From Acidimicrobiaceae bacterium (GTDB lineage Bacteria; Actinomycetota; Acidimicrobiia; Acidimicrobiales; RAAP-2): a DNA stretch of 8,164 bases. The stretch spans positions 1-8,164 of the forward strand of contig JAUTXB010000033.1 of the NCBI GenBank assembly GCA_030838245.1, read 5' to 3'. Shown here one piece after another: positions 1 through 6,717 of this stretch. The notes beneath the pieces are model-generated. The model worked only from the letters and a program-made list of their open reading frames with translations. It searched no databases and was not told the origin of the DNA. A program made the position numbers and the translations under genes. Within the stretch, counting starts at the first letter, position 1; every line of letters starts with the position of its first letter.

Positions 1-146
1 TGGGCCAGCTCATCTTCCAGGCCATCTCCTCGAGGGACTACCCGGTCATCGAGGCCTGCTCGCTCGTGCTGGCCGTGGCCTTCGTGCTCCTCAACGTGAT
101 CATCGACACGGGCCATGCCCTCATCGACCCCCGGGTGCGGCAATGA
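1..146 (+). CDS. Dpp/Opp-type ABC transporter permease, C-terminal end (partial)
   Basis: This is the tail of an inner-membrane permease of the DppB/OppB family, the first of the two membrane subunits of a peptide-type importer. The gene starts before the window; the visible frame begins at base 3 and gives 47 residues before TGA at 144-146. It shows the end of the last cytoplasmic loop (RDYPVIEA), one strongly hydrophobic membrane segment (roughly LVLAVAFVLLNVII) and the family's closing motif, here ALIDPRVR, which is typical of the DppB C-terminus. The stop overlaps the start of the next permease gene as ATGA, so the two are probably translationally coupled. Substrate cannot be told from this piece. 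The family call is secure; the Dpp versus Opp label is not. Confidence 0.93.
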   Translation, partial: GQLIFQAISSRDYPVIEACSLVLAVAFVLLNVIIDTGHALIDPRVRQ

Positions 147-1048
147 GCGCCATCGAGATCCCGACCAGCCACCCGGCCCCCGGTCGTGGGGGCGCGGCCG
201 CCGTCCTGGCCGGCACCCATCGGGCGCGGCGTCACGTGCCCCTCACCGTGGTAATCCCTGGGGCCTTCCTGGCCGTCGTGATCCTGGCCGCCGTCTTCGC
301 CCCCCTGGTCGCTCCCTACGGGCCGACCACCGGCTCGATCAGCCAACGCCTGCTGGCGGTGGGGAGCCCCGGCCACCTCTTGGGCACCGACGGCCAGGGC
401 CGTGACATCCTCAGCCGGCTCATCTGGGGGGCCCGGCCCACCCTCCTCGAGGGGATCGTCCCGGTGGTGGTGGCCGGTGTCATCGGGACGGTGCTGGGCA
501 TGGTGGCCAGCCTGTCGGGCCGCAAGGTCCACACCCTGATCATGCGGACCCTCGACGTCCTCTATTCCTTCCCGGCCGTCCTGTTGGCCATCGCCCTGGC
601 TGCCGCACTCGGGGCCGGCGTGGTCAATGCCATCGTGGCGCTGTCCATCGTGTTGATCGCTCCTATCGCCCGGGTGGCCGAGACCGAAGTGGCTCGCATG
701 CGCTCGACCGACTTCATGGAGGCGGCACGGGCCAGCGGGGCGTCGTGGCCGAGGATCGCCCGGCGACAGGTCCTGCCCATCATCGCCCCCGTCCTGCTCG
801 TCTACTGCACCGCCTTGATCGGACTGGCCATCGTCTTCGCCGGGGGACTGTCGTTCCTCGGCCTCGGGATCGCACCGCCCCACCCTGAGTGGGGGTCGAT
901 GCTCAACGAGCTCGATCAGGACCTCTATAACCAGCCGGTCCTGGCCCTCATCCCCGCCGTCATGATCTTCGTCACGTCCATCGCCTTCAACGTTCTCGGG
1001 GACGGTCTCCGTGACCTCCTCGACACTCACTCGGAGACCGTCTCTTGA
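143..1048 (+). CDS. Dpp/Opp-type ABC transporter permease, DppC-like
   Basis: This is the second membrane subunit of the importer, forming the translocation channel with the DppB-like protein. It has 301 residues, normal for DppC. Residues 1-32 are a cytoplasmic lead, followed by a first membrane segment at about 33-56. The DppC hallmark HLLGTDGQGRDILSR lies at 79-92 and further membrane segments at about 103-121, 138-158, 160-178, 212-240 and 265-283. The EAA loop that docks on the ATPases is at about 193-211 (EAARASGAS, then RRQVLP). The stretch LSFLGLGIAPPHPEWG at 236-251 and the ending FNVLGDGLRDLLD are also family signatures. The ATG start overlaps the upstream stop (ATGA) and has no obvious Shine-Dalgarno sequence, so it probably relies on coupling. 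The TGA stop overlaps the TTG start of the next gene. Confidence 0.96.
   Translation: MSAIEIPTSHPAPGRGGAAAVLAGTHRARRHVPLTVVIPGAFLAVVILAAVFAPLVAPYGPTTGSISQRLLAVGSPGHLLGTDGQGRDILSRLIWGARPTLLEGIVPVVVAGVIGTVLGMVASLSGRKVHTLIMRTLDVLYSFPAVLLAIALAAALGAGVVNAIVALSIVLIAPIARVAETEVARMRSTDFMEAARASGASWPRIARRQVLPIIAPVLLVYCTALIGLAIVFAGGLSFLGLGIAPPHPEWGSMLNELDQDLYNQPVLALIPAVMIFVTSIAFNVLGDGLRDLLDTHSETVS
1033..1036 (+). promoter_or_regulatory. Ribosome binding site for the DppD-like gene
   Basis: GGAG lies 8 bases before the TTG at 1045. It sits inside the end of the upstream permease gene and supports the rare TTG start, and with it the long N-terminal extension of the ATPase. Confidence 0.6.
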
Positions 1049-2166
1049 CCACTGCCACCAGTATCCACACGCCACCGGACATCGCCAGCTCCCCGCTGAC
1101 CCTGCCCCAGCCCTCCCGGTTCCGAGGCTCCCGCCCGGCGCCGGCACCGACCGAGGGCACGCTGCGAGTCGAGGACCTGGCTGTCGCATTCCGTTCGAAG
1201 CGCAAGGCGGTGGAGGCCGTCCGGGGCATCAGCTTCACCGTCGAGGCGGGCAAGACGCTTGTCCTGCTGGGCGAGTCGGGCAGCGGCAAGTCGGTCAGCG
1301 CCCGGGCGGTGCTCCGCTTGTACAGCAACGCGGTGGACATCTCCGGTCGGGCCACGCTCGGGGGGGTCGATTTGTTCGACCTGGACGAGCGGGCCATGCA
1401 GTCGTTGCGAGGCCGGGCCATCGCCCTCGTACCCCAGGACGCCAGCGGCTCACTCGATCCGCTCCGCCGGATCGGCTCCCAGATCGCCGAGGTGCTGCGC
1501 CGTCACGGTATGGAACACGGCCGCAAGGCGGCGCGCCTTCGGGCCGCCGACCTGCTGGCCCAGGTCGGCATCCCCGACCCGGCCCGGGCCGTGCGTTCGT
1601 ACCCACATGAGCTTTCCGGCGGGATGCGCCAGCGGGCGCTCATCGCCATCGCCATCGCCTGTGAGCCCAAGGTGCTGGTTGCCGACGAACCGACGACTGC
1701 GCTCGACGTGACCATCCAGGCCCAGGTGCTCGACCTGTTCGCCAGCCTCCAAGCCGACCTGGGCATGGGCCTGTTGCTTGTCACTCACGACGTAGCTGTG
1801 GCCCGGCAGATGGCTGATCGCGTCGCCGTCATGTACGCGGGCCGCTTGGTGGAAGAGGGCCCCGGCGCCACCGTGCTCGAGGAGCCGGCCCATCCCTATA
1901 CGGCCGGACTCCTCCGAGCGGTGCCCACACCCGAGACCCCCCGCGGTCAGCTGCAGGCCATCCCCGGTCAGCCCCCGGCCGCCGGCGAGGCTGTCGACGA
2001 GGGGTGCTCGTTTGCTCCCCGCTGCGCCCTGGCCATCGACCAGTGCCGGGCCGACCGACCCGAGCTGGTTCCCGTGGCCGCAGCCCACTGGGCCGCGTGC
2101 CCCGTGGTCAACGGGCGGGTGCCCGTTGAGATGGGCAACCCACCGACCACAGCGGAGGTCTCGTGA
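1045..2166 (+). CDS. Dpp/Opp-type ABC transporter ATP-binding protein, DppD-like
   Basis: This is the first of two cytoplasmic ATPases that power the importer. All motifs are intact: Walker A GESGSGKS at 76-83, Q-loop Gln131, signature LSGGMRQR at 190-197, Walker B LVADEP at 211-216, D-loop ALD at 219-221 and switch His248. The C-terminal oligopeptide-transporter extension (HPY at 283-285, then CSFAPRC at 321-327) marks the Dpp/Opp subfamily. It carries four cysteines (321, 327, 334, 352) in the spacing seen in homologues reported to hold an iron-sulfur cluster. The start is TTG at 1045, supported by GGAG at 1033-1036 with 8 bases spacing and by the overlap with the upstream stop (TTGA). This gives an unusual Pro/Ser-rich extension of about 38 residues before the ATPase domain. 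There is no ATG or GTG close to the domain edge to offer a shorter form. Confidence 0.95.
   Translation: MTTATSIHTPPDIASSPLTLPQPSRFRGSRPAPAPTEGTLRVEDLAVAFRSKRKAVEAVRGISFTVEAGKTLVLLGESGSGKSVSARAVLRLYSNAVDISGRATLGGVDLFDLDERAMQSLRGRAIALVPQDASGSLDPLRRIGSQIAEVLRRHGMEHGRKAARLRAADLLAQVGIPDPARAVRSYPHELSGGMRQRALIAIAIACEPKVLVADEPTTALDVTIQAQVLDLFASLQADLGMGLLLVTHDVAVARQMADRVAVMYAGRLVEEGPGATVLEEPAHPYTAGLLRAVPTPETPRGQLQAIPGQPPAAGEAVDEGCSFAPRCALAIDQCRADRPELVPVAAAHWAACPVVNGRVPVEMGNPPTTAEVS
2154..2158 (+). promoter_or_regulatory. Ribosome binding site for the DppF-like gene
   Basis: GGAGG lies 4 bases before the GTG at 2163, inside the end of the DppD-like gene. It is a strong match and fixes the GTG start. 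Confidence 0.65.
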
Positions 2167-3131
2167 CGACCACACCCATCCTCCTGGCCGAGCATCTGAG
2201 CAAGCGGTTCGACAACGGCGTGCTGGCCGTCGACGACGTCAGCCTCACCGTGGGCCCCGGTGAGACGGTGGGCATCGTCGGCGAGTCGGGGTGCGGGAAA
2301 TCGACCACCGGGAAGTTGATCCTGCGGCTGCTCGAGCCCGACTCCGGCTACGTCGCCTTCGACGGTAAGAACCTCGCCAACATGTCGGGGCAGCGCTTGC
2401 AGGACATCCGGGCGAAGCTGCAGCTGGTCCCCCAGAACCCGCAGACTTCCCTGAACCCCCGGCTCACCATCACCGAGGCCATTGCCTTCAACCTCCGCGC
2501 CCACAAGTGGGCCAAGCGGGAGATCGGTCCCCGGACTGCCCACCTCCTCGACCGGGTCGGAGTCCCGGCGGCCTATGCCCACCGCTATCCGCACGAGCTG
2601 TCCGGTGGTCAGCTCCAGCGGGTGGCCATCGCCCGGGCGCTCTCCACCGACCCGAAGCTCATCGTGTGCGACGAGGCGGTCTCGGCCCTGGACAAGAGCG
2701 TGCAGGCCCAAGTGCTCAACCTCTTGGTGGAGCTGCAACGCGACCTCGGCATCGCCTACCTGTTCATCTCCCACGACCTGGGCGTGGTGGAGCACCTCTC
2801 CGACCGGGTGGTGGTCATGTACCTGGGACGGATCGTCGAGGAGTCCGGCGCGGCGGAGCTGTGGCGACGCCCGGCCCATCCCTACACCGAAGCCCTGTTC
2901 TCGTCGGTGCCCGGGCCGGGCCGAGAGCGGTTGGTGCTCACCGGTGACCTCCCCAGCCCGGCCAACCCGCCGAGTGGCTGTGGCTTTCGAACCCGGTGCC
3001 CGGTGGCGATCGAGGCCTGCGCCGCCGCCCGGCCGGAACCGGTGACCGTGGGCGGGGACGACGGGCACCTGGCCTCCTGCATCCGCATCGGGGACGGCGT
3101 CACGGCGACGGCCAGCGCCGGCGTGGGGTGA
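2163..3131 (+). CDS. Dpp/Opp-type ABC transporter ATP-binding protein, DppF-like
   Basis: This is the second ATPase of the importer, expected to pair with the DppD-like subunit. It has 322 residues with Walker A GESGCGKS at 40-47, Q-loop Gln91 in VPQNPQTSLNPR, signature LSGGQ at 146-150, Walker B LIVCDE at 166-171, ALD at 175-177 and switch His204. The sequence SLNPR after the Q-loop is typical of DppF/OppF. The C-terminal extension (HPYTEAL, then CGFRTRCP) has cysteines at 273, 279, 286 and 306, mirroring the cysteine pattern of the partner ATPase. Walker B reads CDEAVSALD instead of the commoner DEPTSALD; this variant is usual in DppF/OppF. The GTG start overlaps the upstream TGA (GTGA) and follows GGAGG at 2154-2158. 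It is the last gene of the tightly overlapped transporter block. Confidence 0.95.
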   Translation: MTTTPILLAEHLSKRFDNGVLAVDDVSLTVGPGETVGIVGESGCGKSTTGKLILRLLEPDSGYVAFDGKNLANMSGQRLQDIRAKLQLVPQNPQTSLNPRLTITEAIAFNLRAHKWAKREIGPRTAHLLDRVGVPAAYAHRYPHELSGGQLQRVAIARALSTDPKLIVCDEAVSALDKSVQAQVLNLLVELQRDLGIAYLFISHDLGVVEHLSDRVVVMYLGRIVEESGAAELWRRPAHPYTEALFSSVPGPGRERLVLTGDLPSPANPPSGCGFRTRCPVAIEACAAARPEPVTVGGDDGHLASCIRIGDGVTATASAGVG

Positions 3132-3269
3132 CCGGCGGCACACCACCGGCGAACCACCGTCGCATTCGGCCTACCGATGACCAGAGCCGTCGCCACACCG
3201 CTCATCACACAGTCGTAGCCCTCACCACAGACCAATCCATCACATACAGACACCAAGAAGGAGAGACCG
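3132..3269 (+). other. Spacer and leader before the solute-binding protein gene
   Basis: These 138 bases hold no convincing gene. The first part is GC-rich. The second part, from about 3200, is rich in A and C and poor in G (runs such as ACCACAGACCAATCCATC), which suggests an unstructured mRNA leader. It ends in the strong ribosome binding site of the next gene. I see no stem followed by a T run that would make a factor-independent terminator, and no clear -35/-10 pair. The spacer may contain a promoter or a processing site that sets a different expression level for the binding protein, but neither can be shown here. Confidence 0.45.
3258..3265 (+). promoter_or_regulatory. Ribosome binding site for the solute-binding protein
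   Basis: AAGGAGAG, with its AGGAG core at 3259-3263, lies 6 bases before the TTG at 3270. It is a near-ideal Shine-Dalgarno sequence and is the reason for choosing this TTG as the start; no ATG in frame would keep a complete signal peptide. Confidence 0.8.
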
Positions 3270-4913
3270 TTGCCCATCATCACCCGTTCGTCCACTCGTC
3301 GAGGTCACGCTCGATGGGGGCGTCGTGCCCGCACCCGAGCGACTGCCCTGGCAGTCGTCGTGGCGTCGCTGGCTTCGATGCTGGGCATCGTCGCCGCAGT
3401 ACCCGCGTCCGCTGCCTCAGGAACGGGTGGCACGCTCATCGTCGGCATGACTGCGGGGAACCTGCCCTCGCTCGACACGCAGCTGGCCGGCCTCCAGGGG
3501 TACGAGGGATATCGCTTCGTGGGCAACTCGCTCTACGACGGGCTCACCCGGTTCAACCTGTTGCAGTCGACACAGGTCCCCGGGGTCATCCCCGATCTGG
3601 CCACATCGTGGTCGTCGAATGCCGACGCGACGGTATGGACGTTCAAGCTCCGGTCCGGCGTCACCTTCCAGGACGGGACGCCGTTCAACGCCGACGCGGT
3701 CATCTTCAACTTGGACCGGGACTACAACCCGAGCTTCCCGTTCTACTCGGCCGCGGTGGCCGCCCAGGCTCAGACCTTGACTTCGGGCATCCAGAGCTAC
3801 ACGAAGATCGATGACTCGACGGTGCAGTTCACCACCAAGACCCCCGACTCGCACCTCCCGTCCGACCTGGTCACGTTGTATTTCGCCAGCCCGACGGCCG
3901 TACAGAAGGAGGGGAATACCGCGTTCAACCTCAAGCCGGTGGGCACTGGACCGTTCAAGTTCGTCTCCGAGACCACCGGTCAGCAACTGGTCCTCGGCCC
4001 GAACAAGCAGTACTGGGCGGGCGCGCCCAAGCTGGCGAAGCTCATTTTGAAGCCGATCCCCGACCCCACCGCCCGCATCGCCGCTCTGCGCTCGGGCGAG
4101 GTCAACTGGATCGAGTACCCGACGCCTGACGACATCTCGTCGCTCAAGTCGAGTGGCTTCCAGATCAAACAGAACACCTACGACCACATCTGGCCGTGGA
4201 TCTTCGACACCACCCAGAAGCCGTGGGACAACGTGAAGGTGCGCCAAGCGGCCAACTACGCCATCAACCGCCAGGCCATGGCCACCGCCCTGCTGCATGG
4301 AACAGCGGCACCGGCCTACCAGCTGATCCCCCAAGCCAACTCGGCCTACAGCGCCAGCAACTTCAAGTACAGCTATGACCCGAAGAAGGCCAAAGCGTTG
4401 CTGACGGCGGCCGGGTACCCGAACGGCTTCTCGGCCACGGTCTCGTATCCGACCAGTGGGTCGGGAAACATGATCCCCGGTCCCATGAACGAGGAGCTCC
4501 AGCACGACCTAGCCGCCGTGGGCATTCGCATCACCCTGCAGCCCATGGAGTGGGCCACCATGATCACCCAGTTCGAGACCGGAAAGGTTCCCGGGGGCGC
4601 CAGCGCTACCAACATCTCGCTGAGCTTCCAGCAAGAGGCGTTCTGGCAGTACTCGTTCCTGGGTGGCTCGCCCATCAACATCGCCCACTACAACGACCCG
4701 CAGGTGAACGCGCTACTGACTCAGGCCCAGTCGGTGACCGATCCTGTGGCCAGGGCGAAGCTCTACACCCAAGCGGGCAACATCATCACCCAGTCCGCCC
4801 CGTGGCTCATGGTGGTCAACGACAAGAACCCGCGGGCTCTGGCCTCTTCCGTCCACGGCTTCATCGAGCCCAAGTCGTGGTTCGTGAACCTGACGACGGT
4901 TTGGGTGAGCTGA
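3270..4913 (+). CDS. Family 5 extracellular solute-binding protein of the ABC importer (DppA/OppA-like)
   Basis: This is the secreted receptor that captures the substrate and hands it to the permease pair. It has 547 residues. An N-terminal signal peptide is clear: a basic region (about 1-23, many Arg), a hydrophobic core (about 24-44) and a likely signal peptidase I site ASA|AS after residue 48. No lipobox cysteine is present, so it does not look like a lipoprotein, which is unusual for a binding protein of a Gram-positive cell. Family 5 signatures are VWTFKLRSGVTFQDGTPFNADAVIFNLDR at 122-150 (given here in one motif block), VGTGPFKF at 224-231, RQAANYAINR at 325-334 and AKALLTAAGYPNGF at 374-387. 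The start is TTG with a strong ribosome binding site. The same family binds peptides, opines, nickel complexes and glutathione, so the substrate is open; the linked hydrolases point to a compound with amide or ureido bonds. Confidence 0.94.
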   Translation: MPIITRSSTRRGHARWGRRARTRATALAVVVASLASMLGIVAAVPASAASGTGGTLIVGMTAGNLPSLDTQLAGLQGYEGYRFVGNSLYDGLTRFNLLQSTQVPGVIPDLATSWSSNADATVWTFKLRSGVTFQDGTPFNADAVIFNLDRDYNPSFPFYSAAVAAQAQTLTSGIQSYTKIDDSTVQFTTKTPDSHLPSDLVTLYFASPTAVQKEGNTAFNLKPVGTGPFKFVSETTGQQLVLGPNKQYWAGAPKLAKLILKPIPDPTARIAALRSGEVNWIEYPTPDDISSLKSSGFQIKQNTYDHIWPWIFDTTQKPWDNVKVRQAANYAINRQAMATALLHGTAAPAYQLIPQANSAYSASNFKYSYDPKKAKALLTAAGYPNGFSATVSYPTSGSGNMIPGPMNEELQHDLAAVGIRITLQPMEWATMITQFETGKVPGGASATNISLSFQQEAFWQYSFLGGSPINIAHYNDPQVNALLTQAQSVTDPVARAKLYTQAGNIITQSAPWLMVVNDKNPRALASSVHGFIEPKSWFVNLTTVWVS

Positions 4914-4954
4914 GCAGGAGCCGGGCTGCAACCGGACGGGCAGGCAGCAAACCA

Positions 4955-5008
4955 AAGACCATCAGCCGAGCGAAGACCATCAACCGAGCGAAGACCATCA
5001 ACCGAGCA
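4955..5008 (+). repeat. Three tandem copies of an 18-base repeat
   Basis: Three adjacent units occupy 4955-4972, 4973-4990 and 4991-5008. The middle unit reads AAGACCATCAACCGAGCG. The first differs by one base (G in place of A at unit position 11) and the third by its last base (A in place of G). The array ends 20 bases before the amidase start. It is far too short and has no spacers, so it is not a CRISPR. It could be an RNA or protein binding site, a spacing element that keeps the leader unstructured, or simply a slippage product. Confidence 0.95.
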
Positions 5009-5013
5009 TTGAC

Positions 5014-5020
5014 AGAGGAG
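5014..5020 (+). promoter_or_regulatory. Ribosome binding site for the amidase
   Basis: AGAGGAG lies 8 bases before the ATG at 5029, between the end of the 18-base repeat array and the gene. Sequence and spacing both support this start. Confidence 0.75.
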
Positions 5021-5028
5021 TACACGCC

Positions 5029-6453
5029 ATGACCGACATACCGCTTTCCATCACAGAAGCCGCTAGCGCCATCCGGGCTGGTGACCTGACAAGTGCAGAC
5101 TTGACTGCAGCCGTGCTCGCTCGAGCCGACGCCCACGATGCCACCCTTGGCACGTACCTGGCCCGGTTCGACGAACAGGCCATGGCCGCTGCGTCCCTGG
5201 CCGACCGGGAGCTCGACCGCGGCATCGACCGGGGCCCGCTCCAGGGCATCCCGCTCGGCATCAAGGACATCATCGCCGCCGCCGAAGGACCGACCACGGC
5301 CAACAGCCTGGTCCTCGATCGGGAGTGGGGGGCGGGCAAGGACGCACCGGTCGTGGCCCGCCTCCGGTCGGCCGGCGCGGTGATCACCGGAAAGGTGACC
5401 ACCATGGAGTTCGCTTGCGGGGCACCCGACCCGTCGAAGCCCTTCCCGTTACCCCGCAATCCATGGGACACCAGCACCTGGCCGGGCGGATCGAGCTCGG
5501 GCACCGGGTCCGGCGTTGCCGCCGGGCTGTTCCTCGGCGGTCTTGGCACCGACACCGGAGGCAGCATCCGGCTCCCGTCCGCCTTTTGCGGCATCACCGG
5601 CCTGATGCCCACGTTCGGCCGAGTGCCCAAGTCGGGTTGTGCCCCACTGGGATACAGCCTCGACCACATCGGGCCGATGGCCAGGACGGCGGAGGACTGC
5701 GCCTCCATGCTTCAGGTACTGGCCGGCTATCACGCCAGCGACCCCGACTGTGCCGACCGACCGGTGCCCGATTTCAGTGCCGACCTGGCCTCCGGCTCCC
5801 TCGAGGGAAAACGGATCGGTATCGACCGGGTCCATCACTTCCCTGAGGGCGCCGACCCGGCCGTGGCCCCGTGCTTCAACGCCGCGGTGGCCGTGCTCGA
5901 GGGGCTCGGGGCGACGGTGGTCGAGGTGGTGCTGCCCTACTTCGACGAGATGCTGGCGGCGGACATGGTGACCATGGGCGGCGAGGCACTGGCCTACCAC
6001 CTGCCCGACATGCGCACCCGCTGGGAGGACTTCTTCCTGGGCACGAGGCGCATGGTCGTCCAGGGTGCGCTGCTGTCCGGAGCCGACTTCGTGCAGGCCC
6101 AGCGGGTGCGCCGGGTGGCCCTCCGGGCCCTCGGTGACCTGTTCGAGACGGTGGACATGGTGGCCACGCCCACGGCATCCACCGGGGCCACCCACTACGA
6201 CGACATGGCCGGCGGGGTCTTCGACGTCGGAGACGTGTTCAAGTTCGTGCACACGCCGTATTGGGACTCGGTGGGAAATCCAGCCTTGGTGATGCCCATG
6301 GGCTTCACCGCCGAAGGACTGCCCCTGTCCCTCCAGCTGGCCGGCCGCCACTTCGATGAGGCGACCCTGCTCGGCGCCGGGTACGGCTACCAGCAGGCCA
6401 CCGACTGGCATCGCCGGGTACCCGCGCTGGTGGCAGACACGGTGGCCGCCTGA
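5029..6453 (+). CDS. Amidase-signature family amidohydrolase (GatA/AtzE-like)
   Basis: This cytoplasmic serine hydrolase cleaves an amide or ureido C-N bond, giving an acid and ammonia or an amine. It has 474 residues, full length for the family. The Ser-cisSer-Lys triad is complete: Lys79 in GIPLGIKD, cis-Ser155 in WPGGSSSG and nucleophile Ser179 in GTDTGGSIR. The 24-residue gap between the two serines matches FAAH and GatA. The rest of the signature (RLPSAFCGITGLMPTFGRVP at 181-200, LDHIGPMART at 211-220) and the C-terminal NPALVMPMG at 417-425 are also present. There is no signal peptide. It is followed 43 bases later by a GatC/AtzG-like small protein, the arrangement of amidases that work with a small partner. 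The nearby importer suggests it acts on an imported compound. It is unlikely to be the tRNA amidotransferase GatA because no gatB is beside it. The exact substrate is unknown. Confidence 0.93.
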   Translation: MTDIPLSITEAASAIRAGDLTSADLTAAVLARADAHDATLGTYLARFDEQAMAAASLADRELDRGIDRGPLQGIPLGIKDIIAAAEGPTTANSLVLDREWGAGKDAPVVARLRSAGAVITGKVTTMEFACGAPDPSKPFPLPRNPWDTSTWPGGSSSGTGSGVAAGLFLGGLGTDTGGSIRLPSAFCGITGLMPTFGRVPKSGCAPLGYSLDHIGPMARTAEDCASMLQVLAGYHASDPDCADRPVPDFSADLASGSLEGKRIGIDRVHHFPEGADPAVAPCFNAAVAVLEGLGATVVEVVLPYFDEMLAADMVTMGGEALAYHLPDMRTRWEDFFLGTRRMVVQGALLSGADFVQAQRVRRVALRALGDLFETVDMVATPTASTGATHYDDMAGGVFDVGDVFKFVHTPYWDSVGNPALVMPMGFTAEGLPLSLQLAGRHFDEATLLGAGYGYQQATDWHRRVPALVADTVAA

Positions 6454-6484
6454 CCACTGACCAGACCATACAAGTCCAAAACAG

Positions 6485-6489
6485 AAGGA
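6485..6489 (+). promoter_or_regulatory. Ribosome binding site for the 72-residue protein
   Basis: AAGGA lies 7 bases before the ATG at 6497 in an A-rich leader (6454-6496). The good match argues that the short reading frame is truly translated. Confidence 0.7.
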
Positions 6490-6496
6490 AGAGAAC

Positions 6497-6715
6497 ATGA
6501 CCATCGACACATCGACATCCACTGACGAGGCGACGGTGCGCACGCTGCTGGCCGCCGCCGGTATCCCCGCCACCGAAGAGGAGATCCTGACGTTCACCGA
6601 GGACTATCCGAGGCTGCGGGGAATGGTGGAACTGCTCCACGCCGTTCCCGAGGCCAGGTATGAGGCTCCCGGCCTCCTGTTCGATCCCACGCCGACCTTT
6701 GCCGAGTGGGGCTAG
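6497..6715 (+). CDS. Small GatC/AtzG-like protein, probable amidase partner
   Basis: This is an acidic protein of 72 residues. It appears to form an N-terminal helix (about 10-21, ATVRTLLAAAGI), a turn with Glu-Glu-Glu (27-29), a second helix (about 29-48, ending in RGMVELLHAVP) and an extended tail with RYEAPGLLFDPTPTF (53-67). The order of an L/A-rich helix, TEEE, a helix carrying a VELL-type segment, then a short Val-Pro and Glu-Xaa-Pro tail resembles GatC, which wraps around GatA in the tRNA amidotransferase, and AtzG, which pairs with the amidase AtzE in cyanuric acid breakdown. Its place directly after an amidase gene, with its own strong ribosome binding site, supports a subunit or chaperone role. 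The similarity is judged by eye and sequence identity is low, so the family call is an inference. No catalytic motif is visible. Confidence 0.7.
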   Translation: MTIDTSTSTDEATVRTLLAAAGIPATEEEILTFTEDYPRLRGMVELLHAVPEARYEAPGLLFDPTPTFAEWG

Positions 6716-6717
6716 CC

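Larger units (their letters stand above)
4914..5028 (+). other. Spacer and leader before the amidase gene
   Basis: These 115 bases separate the binding protein from the amidase. The first 40 bases contain only a weak possible stem (CCGG at 4921-4924 with CCGG at 4932-4935), without a T run. The rest is the three-copy 18-base repeat at 4955-5008 and the ribosome binding site at 5014-5020. I see no convincing terminator or promoter, so read-through from the transporter genes is likely. Confidence 0.5.

Noticed and set aside
38..1189. Long minus-strand open frame (383 residues) opposite the DppC-like gene
   Set aside because: It is antisense to a clear permease; the product is rich in Gly, Asp, His and Gln with no recognisable fold, as expected for a shadow in GC-rich DNA.
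1968..3146. Minus-strand open frame of 392 residues opposite the two ATPase genes
   Set aside because: It crosses two well-supported genes, has no family motif and no ribosome binding site that stands out.
3294..3335. Twin-arginine (Tat) signal in the binding protein
   Set aside because: Arg pairs are present, but the hydrophobic residues expected after them in the Tat motif are missing; a Sec-type signal fits better.
2996..3814. Plus-strand open frame across the ATPase end, the spacer and the binding protein start
   Set aside because: It overlaps both genes in another frame; its product is Arg/Gly/His-rich without motifs.
3417..4505. Minus-strand open frame of 362 residues opposite the binding protein
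   Set aside because: It is a low-complexity Arg/Gly/Val-rich product and mirrors the codon use of the real gene on the plus strand.
4921..4935. Possible terminator stem after the binding protein
   Set aside because: Only four base pairs with a 7-base loop and no T run.
4955..5008. CRISPR-like array
   Set aside because: The units are directly adjacent with no spacers, are only 18 bases long, and no cas gene is nearby.
4550..5032. Plus-strand frame in which the 18-base repeat encodes KTINRA units
   Set aside because: Most of it lies inside the binding protein gene in the wrong frame. The repeat length being a multiple of three keeps the frame open by chance.
5449..6597. Minus-strand open frame of 382 residues opposite the amidase
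   Set aside because: It runs across the catalytic region of the amidase and the start of the small gene, and shows no domain.
6706..6717. GTG start four codons upstream for the RutB-like hydrolase
   Set aside because: It would overlap the preceding gene and has no better ribosome binding site; the ATG at 6718 matches the usual short N-terminus.
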